64,000 nucleotides of DNA from Obelidium mucronatum (Eukaryota; Chytridiomycota; Chytridiomycetes; Chytridiales; Chytriomycetaceae): contig JAIVFH010000020.1 in NCBI GenBank assembly GCA_025765595.1, positions 1 through 64,000 on the forward strand. Direction: 5' to 3'. Made by a program: the position numbers and the translations under genes. Shown here piece by piece: positions 10,401-22,084 of the stretch. The notes under the pieces are model-generated. The model saw only the letters and a list, made by a program, of their open reading frames with translations, was not told where the DNA came from and made no database searches. How positions within the stretch are numbered: position 1 is the first letter of the stretch; each line of letters opens with the position of its first letter.

Positions 10401-11293
10401 TACCCAAACCCCCGTTACCAAGAGCAGCATCCATTTCCTCTTCAATCAAATCCTCCAGTCTAAATCCAAGACCACCCAAAGCCGAGTTAAAGCTCTTTTT
10501 AACCGACAAGTTGAGCATAGCGTTATCAAGAGTACGACCCAAAAGAAATTCAAGAGACATGTAATAAATTCTCTTTGGATTTTTAGCAGAGTGGTAGTTT
10601 TGTGTGGCATTCCAGTGGTCGAGAAGACGGTCGCGAACACTATTTTTTTTTGGCAATCATGATAAGAAAGAGTATAAAGAAAATTCATTAGTGGCACGGT
10701 TTTATAACCAAGAAAAATAGAAATTTCTGATTATGAAATATTCAATGATAAGGGCAAACCAACCTGTGAGCGGCAGCAAAGTAAGCGGCAAAGTTGTCCA
10801 TGTTGTAGGAGCCACGGGCGAGGGTCTTTGTGGCATGTCTGCAGAAGGAGCGGGCGACCGAGTCTTCATCTGAAAGATGTTGTATGGTTAATCGAAATGA
10901 GTCAGGGAGCGTGCATGCAGAAGAAAGAAGAAAGAAGAAAGAAGAAAGAAGAAAGACGATAGAAGAAAGAAAGAAAAGATAGAACAAGATAGAACAAGAA
11001 ATACCGTTCAGCTCCTCCAGCGTCATCGCGTTCCACCGCTCGAGCACCTTGTCGTCGGCGCTCCAGAACGGCAGCTTGTCGAGGCCGCCGGCGGACACGG
11101 GCGGCGGGCCCGTCGAGCTGCGCGTGCGGCCGTTGGGGTTCGTTGCGTTCGACGACGCCGAGTACAGCGGCGGCGCCGCAATGTGCAGCGCGAGCGTGGC
11201 AGCGGCGGCGGCGGGCCCGGGCCCCGCGGCGGCGGCGGCGGCCGCGAGCGGCGCGGCGGCGCCCGTCGAGCTCTTGCGTTGCTTGGCGGTCAT
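7481..11293 (-). CDS. GPH1: glycogen phosphorylase
   Basis: The enzyme releases glucose-1-phosphate from glycogen using pyridoxal phosphate (GT35 family). The gene has about 15 exons. Recognisable blocks in order: [18 protein letters not shown] text near 10530 ([19 protein letters not shown]), [74 protein letters not shown], and [17 protein letters not shown], whose lysine is the PLP site. It ends [14 protein letters not shown]. The first exon encodes an Ala/Pro/Gly-rich extension of about 90 residues from very GC-rich DNA, where fungal enzymes carry their regulatory N-terminus. Introns contain a GAA-type tract and a cluster of GC hairpins (see repeats). The protein is cytosolic. Confidence 0.95.
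10280..10390. repeat. five GC-rich palindromes (ACGCCTTCGGCGT family) in a GPH1 intron
   Basis: Five copies of a 13-15-base perfect inverted repeat lie within 111 bases: 10280-10294, 10304-10318, 10328-10340 (loop TAC instead of TTC), 10349-10361 and 10378-10390. The stem changes at the ends but pairing is kept (GACGCC/GGCGTC, CACGCC/GGCGTG, GCGCC/GGCGC), which points to selection for, or copying of, a hairpin. On the plus strand three copies run straight into a T-tract. The block sits in a GPH1 intron between the LGNGGLG exon and the next one. It resembles the mobile GC hairpins of fungal mitochondrial genomes. Confidence 0.85.
10919..10978. repeat. AGAAGAA-type purine microsatellite
   Basis: About 60 bases of imperfect GAA/GAAA repeats inside the first intron of the glycogen phosphorylase gene. 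On the coding strand it is a long pyrimidine tract. Confidence 0.85.
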
Positions 11294-11459
11294 TCTGCGG
11301 AGGGCGGCGGGTTAGGACGCGTCGCGCGGGCGGAATTTGTTGCTTGCCTTTTTATGCTTTGTTTTTGAAGTCTTTTTTTTCTTAACCCTCTTATTCTTCA
11401 TATCACTCGAAAACAGTCAGATCTGAGAACAAGGGAAATCTAAAAGAGCTAAAAGTACT

Positions 11460-14400
11460 TTATTCAGTCTTGTCTGTTTTATCAAGGTCCCAGCACCCAT
11501 CCCATTCGGCGGCCAACTTGATTTTGCCCTCTAAAAGATCTTGGCAGCGCTGCACAAACATCTTGGACGGTCCGTCGTCGGATGTTTGAATGGCCTTCTT
11601 GAAATGAAGCTGCGCTACAGAGTAGTTTTGATTTCTGTATTCGCTTAGCCCAAGCTCAAAACAAATTGTTGAAGTCTTTGATGATTGAAGAAGGTTTAGA
11701 AACATTATTAACGTCGCCAAAGATTTCCTTACAATAATTTCTCGCGCCAGTTCTGCATTTCCTGGACCCAAAACTTCGTATAATGTGATTGGAATATTGT
11801 TGCCTTTCACTTTCACGTTATCAATTTCCCTAAAGTGAAACTTGTCGCGAACTTCGCGTTGAGTCTTGTCGCAAATTAGCAAGTTGCAACCATACAACTT
11901 CGTTGCTTCTTGAATGCTGGCAGCGTTGGTAACAGTTTCACCCATTATGACATGATCTAGCCGTTTTGACGGGCCAACAATTCCACAAAGAACATTGCCA
12001 GTGGCAATTCCAAGCCCGATATGAACCATAGGCAAGCTGCAGTCACTCAACCTGCTATTCACTTTTTCCATCTGAGACAATAACCGCATGGCCGCATTAA
12101 TAGCATCGAATGGGTCGCTTTCATTTGCATCCGGAACACCAAAGGCTGCTGAAACCTTTTCGCTGGAGATTTTGTCAACTAACCCTCCTCCAGATGAAAG
12201 TACGTCATAAGCCGCTTGATGATACTGATTCAAAATAAAAATCGAATCTTTGGCATCCAGTCTATCGCATAATGAGGCAACTAAAAGATTCGTATTTCAT
12301 CAACAAACAGTTTCGACCACAAGACTTCAAAAAAATATCTTACAGCCTCTCAAATCTACTGACAAGGCGCTTGCTCTTAGTTTGCAGCCCTCAGAATGGT
12401 CGATTGCTTCCGCAAGTAAGTTTTGAACAACCGGTGGAGGCATGTACTTGAGCAATGTGTCCGTTATTCGTCTCTTGCTGTCAATAATTTCCAAGCATAG
12501 CACCACTCCTTCCACTTTCTTGCCCTTGTTGAATGAAGCCACTTTTTTTCTCATGTAATCGTCAAATTGCTCGCCACCTCCACCATCATCACTATTTTCT
12601 TCGTCACTGGATTCCTCATCTCCCTCGTCGTCCTTCAAATCGAATTTAAATCCAATAGATTTTCCCCCTCTGTTTCCATTTCCGCCAGTAGCAGCAGCTC
12701 TATTCAGTTCTTCACCACCTTCACCATCCCCTTCTTCTCCATCCTCATCCTCCCCTTCCTCGTCCTCGTCCTCTTCAATTTCTGGCTCTTCCATCTCAGA
12801 CGCTGTGTAATTTACGACAAAAACATGGCCATTCAAAACAAGCTCGTAGTCTCTCCCGCAGATTCCAATCTCCCCTTTGAATGCACTTCGAATATCGTCG
12901 ATTAGGAGCGCATTCGTCTTGCTTCCCAACCAAATATCAAAGGAATTGAATTTCATGAGATCCATCGTCTCATCTGATATATTTAGCAGTTCCGGATGGT
13001 TGACACTTACCTGCGATAAATAAAAAATTACACATGTAAACTCCGAGAGAGTGAGAAAAAAATCAGTAAGACTGCTTACAACGCGACCCGTATTATCCAG
13101 AGCAATAATAACACTCGGTAACCCCTGAACAATTTTCGAAAGGTGGACTTTGGCTTCACTAGTATCATCCAGAATGGACTGTAGCTCTTGGAACACTAAA
13201 TTCTTTTCAATCGTTGTGGAAGCGAGAGAACTGAATGCTGTCAGGAGCATTTCATCTTCATTGGTGAAAATCATTGGTTCTGGCATTTTGTTGATTAGTT
13301 GGGCGACGCCAATGATTTGTCCCTTTGAGCTTTTCATCGGGATGCAAAGAATGTTTCGAGTGTAGAATCCGGTTTTGATGTCGATGGCTCTGTTAAATCG
13401 GGGGTCCTGGTACGCTGATTATTAAACAGAGATTTTTTTTAGTATGGTGTACAGACAAACATTTTGCGTATACCATTAGGAATATTCAGTACTTCTCCAC
13501 TGGTAGCCACGTATCCGGCAATTCCCTTGTTCATAGGAATCCGGATTTCTCCTGCGCCCTTCTGCAACAGAGGACCAAAGTTCCTTCTTTTTGTGGTCCA
13601 CCATAAATACGGCGCATCGCTCTGCAGATAAAAGCTCCTGGGCAGTTTGCATTACCACGCGAACCAATCCTAATTAGATTAGAAAAGCAAAGACTCGATC
13701 AATTTTGATTGATCAAGTAAAAAAAAAAATCGAACTATACCGTTCAGATCTAAATCGGAAGACATGAAACTCGCCGTGTTCATCAGCATTTTGATATCGT
13801 CTTTTTTCTTTCCTGGAGTTCCAGGACTGCCTCCCATAGACCCCGCCCCACCAACTCCTCCAGAACTCAGCAGTATTGTCCAAATACTCCCCAAACACTT
13901 GAGCATGTATTCATCTTCTGCATTAAAAAACGGACTCACTCTATCTTTCGTACCGCCTCCATTCGCAGGGTTATTGTTGCCACCCGCACCACTGCCCTCG
14001 ATCAGGAGCATTCCACCCAACCTTATTCATAACCTCAATCGCCCCTAACAAGCTTCACACCCCCAATCGTAACCGGCAAACTCAAAACACATTCCACCTT
14101 CACACTTGCCACGCACCCCATAATAGTCATGAGCCGGATCCGTATAGATTTCACTTTCCTTCACATTAAACACATTCACAAGCTCTCCTTTGAGTAAATG
14201 CTCCGCGCCCAGAATCCTTTCACCTAACCCAGGTCCCACTTGGAAATCCAAGACCCCTTCCCGCGTCGCCCACTGTGCTTGCAACCACACTCAATTCACC
14301 CGTCGCTTGATCTACTTTATACAGAGTTCCATCGCGGGCTCCACAGATTTCCAATGCACAGTTCAAGAGCCGTTGCCCCGGCGAGATGGATTGCAGCGAT

Positions 14401-15604
14401 TCCACTGTCCCATGGGCCGGCTCGTTGCTCAGTGCCTGCATGCATGTCAACAGGCTTTGTTGTTTCTCTGTACGTGTGAGGACGAATTCGAATAGCGTGC
14501 GTGCTGTTTCAATGTTGTTTGTGTTTTGGACTTGTTTCAAGAGGGTTTGTGGGTTGTAGTTTGTGTTTAGGAGTTTGATGTAGAGGTTGGGCGTTGTGAA
14601 TGAGTTTTGTGATTGCTGCTGTTGAGATGCTGTTGTTGTTGTGGAGAGTAGGGTTGTTGGGTGTCTTGGGTCTTTGTTGTGTGTGGGTGTTGGGCTGATG
14701 TAAATTTCCTTGAAGGGAGAATTTGGGTTATTGATGTTTGCACTGTCGAAACAAGAGGGGTGAAATTCAGAAAAGATATATAATTTCAAAGGAATAATAT
14801 ATGTCCCAACTTTGTTTGAATCGCTCCAATTGAATGTGGATCGGCTGATTTGGTTTGATGTTGAGGTCTGAGGGGAGATCGTGTTGAACTTTTTCGACCA
14901 GTCATTATTCTGTTTTGCGGCGAGAATTTCCCGACTGCATCAGTTGCAAAGACAGTTGGTCCCTGAAGAGCAAGATTGGGGGTGTTGAATTAAAGAATTG
15001 AGATGTCGCACTCGACTCACATGACCAGGAAGTGTTGGTTCTGCCATTTTGAGATTCAAGCAAGTACATATTAAATCCACTTGCTTAGTAGAACACTTTG
15101 TCAAAAGTCCTGAAAGATATTTAGGTCTTTCAAGTCGGTGAAATTGTCAAAGGCGTTGATCAACGGGATGGATTTCCCTCACCTTTCAGCAACTGATTTC
15201 TTTGAGCATCTCCCATTGCAGCGAATAAACCCCATGTCGATTGAATTATTGCATGGGTTGCCTCAGCTGGGGGAAAAGAAGTCATGTTCCCGCTGAACGG
15301 CAACGATATAGTGTTTGATGCTGCCATATGTAACTGAAGCAACGGAGGCTGCTGATTTCCTAGCGGTGCCCCTTGGTTGTTTTGCGCGGAAGCCTGCCGA
15401 CTCACTTGCGAGGAGATGCTGAGAAGACGCGCTTGCCAGTTTTGGCAACGAGTTATTCCTCGATGAGGCCACTTGAAAGCCAGGATCAGCCATCTTTGCC
15501 AGCATCGAGCGGGAGGCGGCTGTTGATCCCGGCTTCGAGGAGAGCCCCATCGCAGGACGCGACGCGTTGACGGCAAGCGAATCGCCCTTGAAACTTGCAC
15601 TCAT
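11460..15604 (-). CDS. multi-GAF class III nucleotide cyclase-like protein
   Basis: The order is: Ser/Ala-rich N-terminus (start at 15604), unstructured linker, GAF-like segments (near 14450-14250 LNCALEICGARDGTLYKV; near 13650 LLSAERCAVFMVDHKK; near 13330 GQIIGVAQLINKMPEP), then an acidic linker and a class III cyclase domain (SVDLRG joined to FASLCDRLDAKDSIF, GLVDKISSEKVSAAFGVP, MVHIGLGIATGNVLCGIVG, HVIMGETVTNAASIQ, VKGNNIPITLYEVLG). A short helical C-terminus follows. The first metal Asp and the adenine-side Lys are present. The second metal Asp is Glu, and the transition-state Asn and Arg are Thr and Ser. It may be inactive or regulatory. At least two single-base frame breaks occur near 15400 and 14920. 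The start lies 90 bases from the divergent PFK-2 gene. Confidence 0.8.
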
Positions 15605-15694
15605 TTCTTGTGCAACGTGTGGTGGCTCTGGCTTTCCCCCTTTATTTATTTTTTTGCAATTTTCTAACCAGATTTTTTTTTATTCCATCAGAAA

Positions 15695-18319
15695 ATGCAG
15701 ACAGCAGCACGACCAATTCCAGTGTCACCGCGTCCAAGACACATCCACCACCAGCACCAGCAACCCAACGGCTACTCCTTCGAAGGAAACTCCCTGTTTC
15801 CTAGACAGAGCACGCCACCCTCAGTTCCAACCTCCTTACATTCACACGCAACGTGCAATGATCCAGAATGCAAGCACCACCTTGCTCTCCCTTCAGCCAT
15901 GGTCCCCGAGAAACCAACCCTTGCGAAAAGAACCACAAAAGATCCATTGGCTCTCAAGAACGAGCTAGGCCCTAAGCTGGTTATCGTCATGGTTTGTTTG
16001 CACACCCCCCTTGCTTTTTATCTTATCGAGACGCCACCGCATCTGACCGTCAACACCTCTAACGCTTGATTTCTACCATTTATAGTGTGGTCTACCTGCA
16101 CGAGGAAAGAGCTGTGAGTATTGTTCATTGTCAGTCATGCGAGATTTGTCATAAACATCCATCGTTGCTTTGACGTTTGTTGTTGTGTGGAAGCAAAAGA
16201 ACGTGGGGATATGGAAACATGGACAACTTTCATCGACACTCTTCTCTTGTGTGGGCGGCCTTTTATTATGTCGTTTGATGTTCGTTTTGGATCGTTTGTG
16301 CAGTGAAGATCTGGCTGTGAGGGAGGGGCTTCGTGGTCTCGATTCTTATCTATGTGGAATCGAAACAATCGGGAAATCGCTGCCAATCTTGGATCCCAAC
16401 AGCTAGAAAACGAGTCTATTTTGCAGATTGTCTGAAAGACGTATTGCTTCTGTTCACCCCACATATGGCTCATTGTGACTCTTGGCGAAAAAACCCCTCA
16501 AGCACTTAAAACACCCTTCCCTTCTATTTTTTGATGTTAAATCAGTCATCTAACATTCTCATTTTTTTTAACTTTGCCGTATCGCAGATATATGCAAGAA
16601 GCTGTCCAAATGTAAGTCTTGATTCAAATTTGAAACCATGGTTGTTACTAATGCAACAACAGACCTCTCTTGGTGCGGCTACAAAACAAAAGTATTCAAT
16701 GTCGGAAACCGACGGAGAATCCATGTCCCTCCAACCACCACTCCATCCACAGACTCATTCGATAGTTTTGATGCGTCTCCACATATGCCTCGTTCTCCAA
16801 TGCTATCGCCCCACAACGTTGCTTATTCGATAAATAATGGCGCATCACAGCCATCACAACAAGATTCCCCAACTTTTGTGAATCGACCGGGAACGCTTCA
16901 TGATTCATCCTTCTTTGATCCTGCAGTATGAGTCTCGTTTTTTGTGCATGCTCTTTAATTTGGAAGCTCAAAAAAACAAAACTCTCTTCTTTCTAGAATA
17001 AGGAATTCTCAGCATGTCGAGAGAAACTAGCTTTAGAAACACTAGACGAATTACTATACTGGCTGAACCATGAAGGTGGAAAAGTCGCCATCCATGACGC
17101 CACAAACTCAACTGTAGAACGAAGAAGAGCAGTCATGGAACGAGTGAAAGCCGAACCAGACGTGCATGTCGTCTTTGTTGAATCCATTTGCACCGAAGGC
17201 GAAGTTTTGGAACAAAACATTCGAATGAAGCTGCAAGGACCAGATTACATAAACATGCCGCCTGAACAAGCAATGTCTGATTTCCGGGCACGCATGTCGA
17301 ATTACGAGAAGGTTTATGAAACAATCTCTGAAGATGAAGAGGAGGCTGGGATTAGTTATATCAAGATTATTAATGTGGGCAAGAAGGTTATTGCACACAA
17401 TATTCATGGATACCTGCCGTCTCAGTGTGTGTTTTACTTGATGCAAATTCATATCAAGGAGAGGACTTTGTGGTTGAGTAGACACGGAGAATCAAGTGAG
17501 TGCATTTTTTTGTGAGTCTGGTGAAGACATACGCCTGACTCCCAATTTTTTCGTCATAGCATACAATAGAGTTAGTCGAATCGGTGGAGACCCTCCTTTA
17601 ACACCCATGGGCACCAAATACGCACGAGCCATGAACGCCTTTATTCAGAAGCAAGTCGTTCCCGACCACTTGGATTCCATAATGGATGCCCAAGAGATTG
17701 AGATGCGAAGAGCCAACCTTCACATTTGGACTTCGACCTCTTCAGAGAGCGTTGAGCAGCGTTGAAGGATTTGAAGATGGAAACTGGCACGTGATGCACT
17801 TCAAGTAGGATTTTCCCCTTTTTTTTCCTTTCTTCTTGACAGTGTTCTTATCATACATCATTTTTTTTTCTTTTGCAATCTTTTTTCAGAGTGCTCGGAG
17901 AGATATTTGCTGGAGTTTGTGAAGACATGACTTATGAAGAGATTGAACGAACATACCCAGAAATCTGGAACGCACGAGCCAAGAACAAGCTCATGTTTCG
18001 ATACCCTGGTCCAGGCGGTGAATCTTATAGTGACGTGATTGAACGGCTTCGCCCCATTATTGTCGAGTTGGAGCGAATGGAAGACGATATTATGATTGTC
18101 ACACACCAAGTCGTTATGCGGACACTTCTCTCCTATTTTTGCAATATCCCTTTGGATGAAATGCCAACCATGACTGTGCCACTACATACTCTGTACAAGG
18201 TGACTCCAAAACCGTACGGCGCTGTCTTGGAGGTTTATCAGTGGGATGCTGAGACAGACGAAATGGTTCTTGTTGGAGGCAATGAGTTTTTGGATGTCAA
18301 GACAAAAGAACTCCATTGA
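15695..18319 (+). CDS. 6-phosphofructo-2-kinase/fructose-2,6-bisphosphatase
   Basis: This is a bifunctional enzyme setting the level of fructose-2,6-bisphosphate, the switch between glycolysis and gluconeogenesis. Kinase half: the P-loop CGLPARGKS is split by an intron from YICKKLSK, followed by YLSWCGYKTKVFNVGNRRR. A Ser/Pro-rich insert of about 60 residues follows, then CREKLALETLDELLYWL and VVFVESICTE. Phosphatase half: LSRHGES (phospho-His), SRIGGDPPLTPMGTKYA, then VLGEIFAGVCEDMTYEEI (catalytic Glu) and IVTHQVVMRTLLSYF (second His). All three phosphatase residues and the P-loop are present, so both activities are predicted. One extra base near 17740 breaks the frame between WTSTS and LQRALSSVEGF. 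The N-terminus is long and low in complexity, as in yeast PFK26. Confidence 0.93.
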
Positions 18320-18503
18320 CTGGTTTGATAGCTTTTACTTATTGTTTATTTTAATGTGCAGTTTGTAGTTTTTTTTTTCTTTTTTATACTTTTATTTGTA
18401 ACTTTTGAGCTGGTTTTATTCCCATTTTTTTTGTAAAACGTATTTGTTGAAAGTATAAAAAAGTCCCAGGGTAATGCTTTATTATTATTTATTGGTTTTA
18501 TTT

Positions 18504-19870
18504 TTACAATTTACCTGGAGTCAAGTCTCCCCTATCAACAAAGTCAAGAACCAATGTTGCTGCAAGTCTCATGAGTTTTCTCATCCACAACGATCACGTT
18601 GGCGCTACTGGCTTGTTTTCGCGCTGCACGAGCTGCTACACCTATTTCGTTCATTGTAAAAAGTTGACCATCAAAACGCGATAAGCAGAGTAAACCAACC
18701 AAGCACACAAACCTTGCATAATAACCAGCAACCTAAAAAACGAAAACGCCACACAAAAATCAAACCTCGGAATCGGAAACAAACGACCCACCTTCCGACA
18801 ATAAACTTGCATCAAATCCCCCGCTTCCGGAACCGGCAACGGTCTCTCCACATCCTTCAACCCAGCACCCCCCGGCAACAACTTTGCAAACATCGCCGGC
18901 GTATACCACGGCAACAGACAATTCGCAAGATCCGACAACGGATGCCCCAACGTTGACAACTCCCAATCCAAAATCCCAATCACTTTCGACTCTGTCGCGT
19001 GGAAGACTACATTATCCAGCTTGAAATCCCCGTGCACTATCGTTGCTGGTTCGTTTGGAACCATGTTTTTTTGGAACCATGTGAGCATGTCGTTGAGTCT
19101 GGGGATGGCTGGGACTTTGGTCGGGTTTGTCGCGTGTTGTTGTGTTGTTATGGAGGTGAGTGTTGCGATTTGGCGCGCGTAGAATCCGTTTGGGTTGTGG
19201 CTGTAGGTTTGGAGGTTGAGGTGGGAGATGGAGGCGGTGTGGAGTTTGGCGAGTGTATCCATCAGTGCGTTGTAGCTTTGACAAAACAAAAATAACGTGT
19301 GAAAAAAAACACCTTTTTGAGTAAACGACATAACCAAAAAAAGAAAGGGGATTACCATTCTTTTCTCGTGGCAGGTTCAAGTTCAGGAAGAGAATTGTTG
19401 GCAAAGATGCGACCTTTTAGGAATTGCATCACGTAGAAGGGTGTTCCAATAATTTGATCATCTTCGCATAGGACAAAGACACGAGGAACTGGAACGTTGG
19501 ATTTTGTGTAGAGGGCATTGATGACTCGGTATTCTCTCTCGACGGCATGCGCTGATTTGGAAATGAGTTTTCCAGGCGGTTTCTTGCGAAGTACGAACTG
19601 GTTGTTACTGTTTTTAGTAAATAAAAAGGTATTTAGCAAATCGAAAAGGGGGTAATGGTATGTTATCTTTTGTTTCTTTGCAGATGGTCAGTGTAAAAAG
19701 AATGATGAGACCCACTTTGCATCTGATATGAAATACGTTGGATTGCTCTGACCAAACTTGAATTGTTTAATTGAAATTGGCGGTTTGAATTCGACAGTCC
19801 CAGTGGAGGATTTGAAGTGTTTGACCAGATACTCAGTCAATCGAGTTTCGTTGAGCTCCATCCTTTGCAT
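18504..19870 (-). CDS. ACAD10/11-type aminoglycoside-phosphotransferase-fold protein
   Basis: A stand-alone version of the kinase-like N-terminal domain of ACAD10/ACAD11, which in animals phosphorylates 4-hydroxy fatty acyl-CoAs. Visible: IKQFKFGQSNPTYFI, FVLRKKPPGKLISKSAHAVE (the KPPG nucleotide loop), AVEREYRVINAL, TPFYVMQFLKGRIF, catalytic IVHGDFKLDNVVF, IGILDWELSTLGHPLSDLA, and after an intron MQGVAARAARKQASS. The last exon reads to VDRGDLTPGKL only if one extra A (homopolymer at 18576-18579) is ignored; otherwise it stops about 60 bases earlier. No dehydrogenase domain follows, so the fungal protein would act alone on a CoA ester or another small substrate. Two in-frame start codons occur (19870 and 19861). 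Confidence 0.85.
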
Positions 19871-20330
19871 TTAGGCGCCGTTTGAATGTCCACCATGGAA
19901 TATTTACATCGTTTAAGTTGCGGTAGTTACCCTATGCGCACTGTTGTGGTTCCAGTGGTGTCTGGTTGATCCTTATGCGACATTGTATTGCAATTTAATG
20001 GGCCGATTTAACAGGTTTTTTTTTTCTAAAATAATAAGCATATGAGGTAAGTTTAAAAGAGGATTTATGGATGCATTAGTTGAGCATATGAGGTAAGTTT
20101 AAAAGAGCATGAGGATTTATGAATGCAACAGTTTCGTGAATATGTAATTCAAAAGCTTGCACCACTCCACTGGCTCGACACCGTCAATGAGAGAGACCAA
20201 GATAAATAAAACGAAAGCACTTAATCTTGGTGGCAATTGGTAACAGTTGCCGCAGAACAAGAGTTCGATACAAGAGTGAGGAAGAACATTTTTTAATCAA
20301 CTTTCACACACCACACCACACCTTGTTTCA
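19871..20330. other. intergenic region with a short tandem duplication
   Basis: No coding exon is seen between the divergent phosphotransferase-fold gene and the first GH26-like gene. It is AT-rich and holds the two-copy repeat at 20039-20131. Confidence 0.6.
20039..20131. repeat. two-copy tandem repeat of about 46 bases
   Basis: The unit begins GCATATGAGGTAAGTTTAAA and recurs at 20039 and 20084, with a small insertion in the second copy (GAGCATGAGG for GAGG). Each copy ends in a GGATTTATG-A/G-ATGCA block. No function is evident; it lies upstream of the GH26-like gene. Confidence 0.8.
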
Positions 20331-21873
20331 ATGCACCTCTCGACTCTTGCCCTTGCGGCATTTGCAGCGTCCTCCGCCTGTAAGACTTGTTGCCTGCTGG
20401 GTGAAAGACTGCTGACCAATCACACCACGCCCAGACGCCGCGCTCTACGAACCCGCCGACGGCCAGGTGATCCTCGGCGCGTGGGTCGACACGGAGGCGC
20501 CCAAGACGGTCGCCGGCATCGGACTCGGCGGCGACTCGCCGGCGGCGTTCAACCGCCGCCTGGGCAAGAGCGCCGGCGTGTTCCACCTGGCGCAGACGCT
20601 TCCCCTGGGCATCTCGCCGTACGACCGCAGCGAGCTGTCCGCGAACCTGACGCTGCTCGAAGAGACAAAGACGGACGCAATCCTGCTGCTGACTGTCTAT
20701 CCGCAGGGCGTCGCTAAACCCCTTCGACCTGTACACCGACGCTGACATCAAGAAGCTGGCCACCCAGCTCGACAACATCTCAGACCCGGCAAAGTCCGGC
20801 CGCCGTGTCATGCTGCGCTTTGCGCCTGAGATGAACGGGAACTGGTTCTCGTACGGGAACAAGCCAGCCCGCTTCGTCAAGGGTGAGTGATCCTGTCGTT
20901 TCCTGTCTATCAAAGTCGCTCAACGCTGCTGCTTCTTCCTTGACCGTGACAGAATACAAGCGCATTGTCGATGCCGTTCGTGCCGTTACCAAGAGAGTGT
21001 CCTTTGTGTGGGCTCCAAATGCCGCTAAACAGTTACCCATTTGGAGCTGTTAGTGCAGACGCAGAAGTCGCCAATCTTGACACCAACAAGAATGGTATTG
21101 TAGACTTTGGAGATGATCCATTCACTCCATACTGGCCCGGTGCCGACTATGTTGATTGGGTCGGGCTCTCCTTGTACTGGAAGGGAGATGCTGGAACTGG
21201 AACTCCACCCCACGATAACTCGGCGAACCCTGCTAATTACTGGGAGCAAATGGTTCAAGGCGGTAGTGGAGCAGTTCTACCCAACCCTGCCTTCCCCTTC
21301 TATGACATGTTTGCCAAAAAGTACAACAAGCCACTGATGGTGAGTCTCCAGCTATTCATTTGGATCTTGTTTGACTTGTTATGCCTATTAATTTCTTTTG
21401 TTTTCTTTTTTAGATGCCTGAAGGCGGTGCTGCATTTGCCATCAGTCAAGGTCCATCCAACGTAACCTTGTCAGAGGGAGTCGGCCGCACTGCTATCTTG
21501 AAGGCTTTTTGGAGCTCTTATTTGAATGCGCTCACAAAGTTCCCCAAGGCCAAAATGTTTGTCAACTTTGAGTTTGTCAAGATTTTGGAAGACCCAGTTC
21601 CTGGAAATGCCGTTAACAATGGTGTCAACCGTGATTTCCGTATTACTTGGGACGCATCTACTTTGGCGGCATTCAAAGGCGGATATGTCGGCTCTTGGAA
21701 GTGCTGTTCAGTGGGCGGGCCCGTTTATTCCGGGCCAAGATCCACTCTTTATGAATGGCGGTTCTGGTGGTTCTGTAGCAACCGTTGTTGCACCAACCAA
21801 GACTTCAGCCTCTTTTGATTCTTTTGCTGTGCCCATTGTGGCATTTGTAGTTTCCCTTTCCCTCCTCTTCTAA
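20331..21873 (+). CDS. secreted GPI-type GH26-like glycoside hydrolase, copy A
   Basis: Signal peptide MHLSTLALAAFAASSA, intron, then LYEPADGQVILGAWVDTE. The block RRVMLRFAPEMNGNWFSYG matches the GH26 acid/base region, with Glu in PEMNGNW. It is followed by VSFVWAPNAA, DDPFTPYWPGADYVDWVGLS and, after an intron, MPEGGAAFAISQG, whose Glu is the likely nucleophile. The C-terminus is Ser/Thr-rich and ends in a hydrophobic tail (VPIVAFVVSLSLLF), fitting a GPI anchor. GH26 enzymes cut beta-mannans or mixed beta-glucans, so the target is probably plant or fungal wall polysaccharide. Three extra bases break the frame: AAA runs at 20716, 21027 and 21675. Copies B (22085) and C (29725) are paralogues. 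The early coding part is GC-rich. Confidence 0.75.
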
Positions 21874-22084
21874 GTTTTTTTTCTTTTTTTCCAATTCACA
21901 ACAAATGTATCTGAAAAGTACCAATAAAGCTGTTTAGACATTATTCATCTAGCCGAGGGTTCAAACCCCTTTTGGTTTGTACTCCAATCGCGTCTGATTT
22001 GAACATTGATTGCATATTTTTTTTCCAGATGATTCTTTCGCGTCCAGAAAGAAGAAAGAGTCCAAAACCCGCCCAGACCAATCA

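Noticed and set aside
21940..21990. GGGTTCAAACCCC looks like a tRNA T-arm
   Set aside because: No acceptor, D or anticodon stem can be drawn around it; it lies just after an AATAAA signal in a 3' region.
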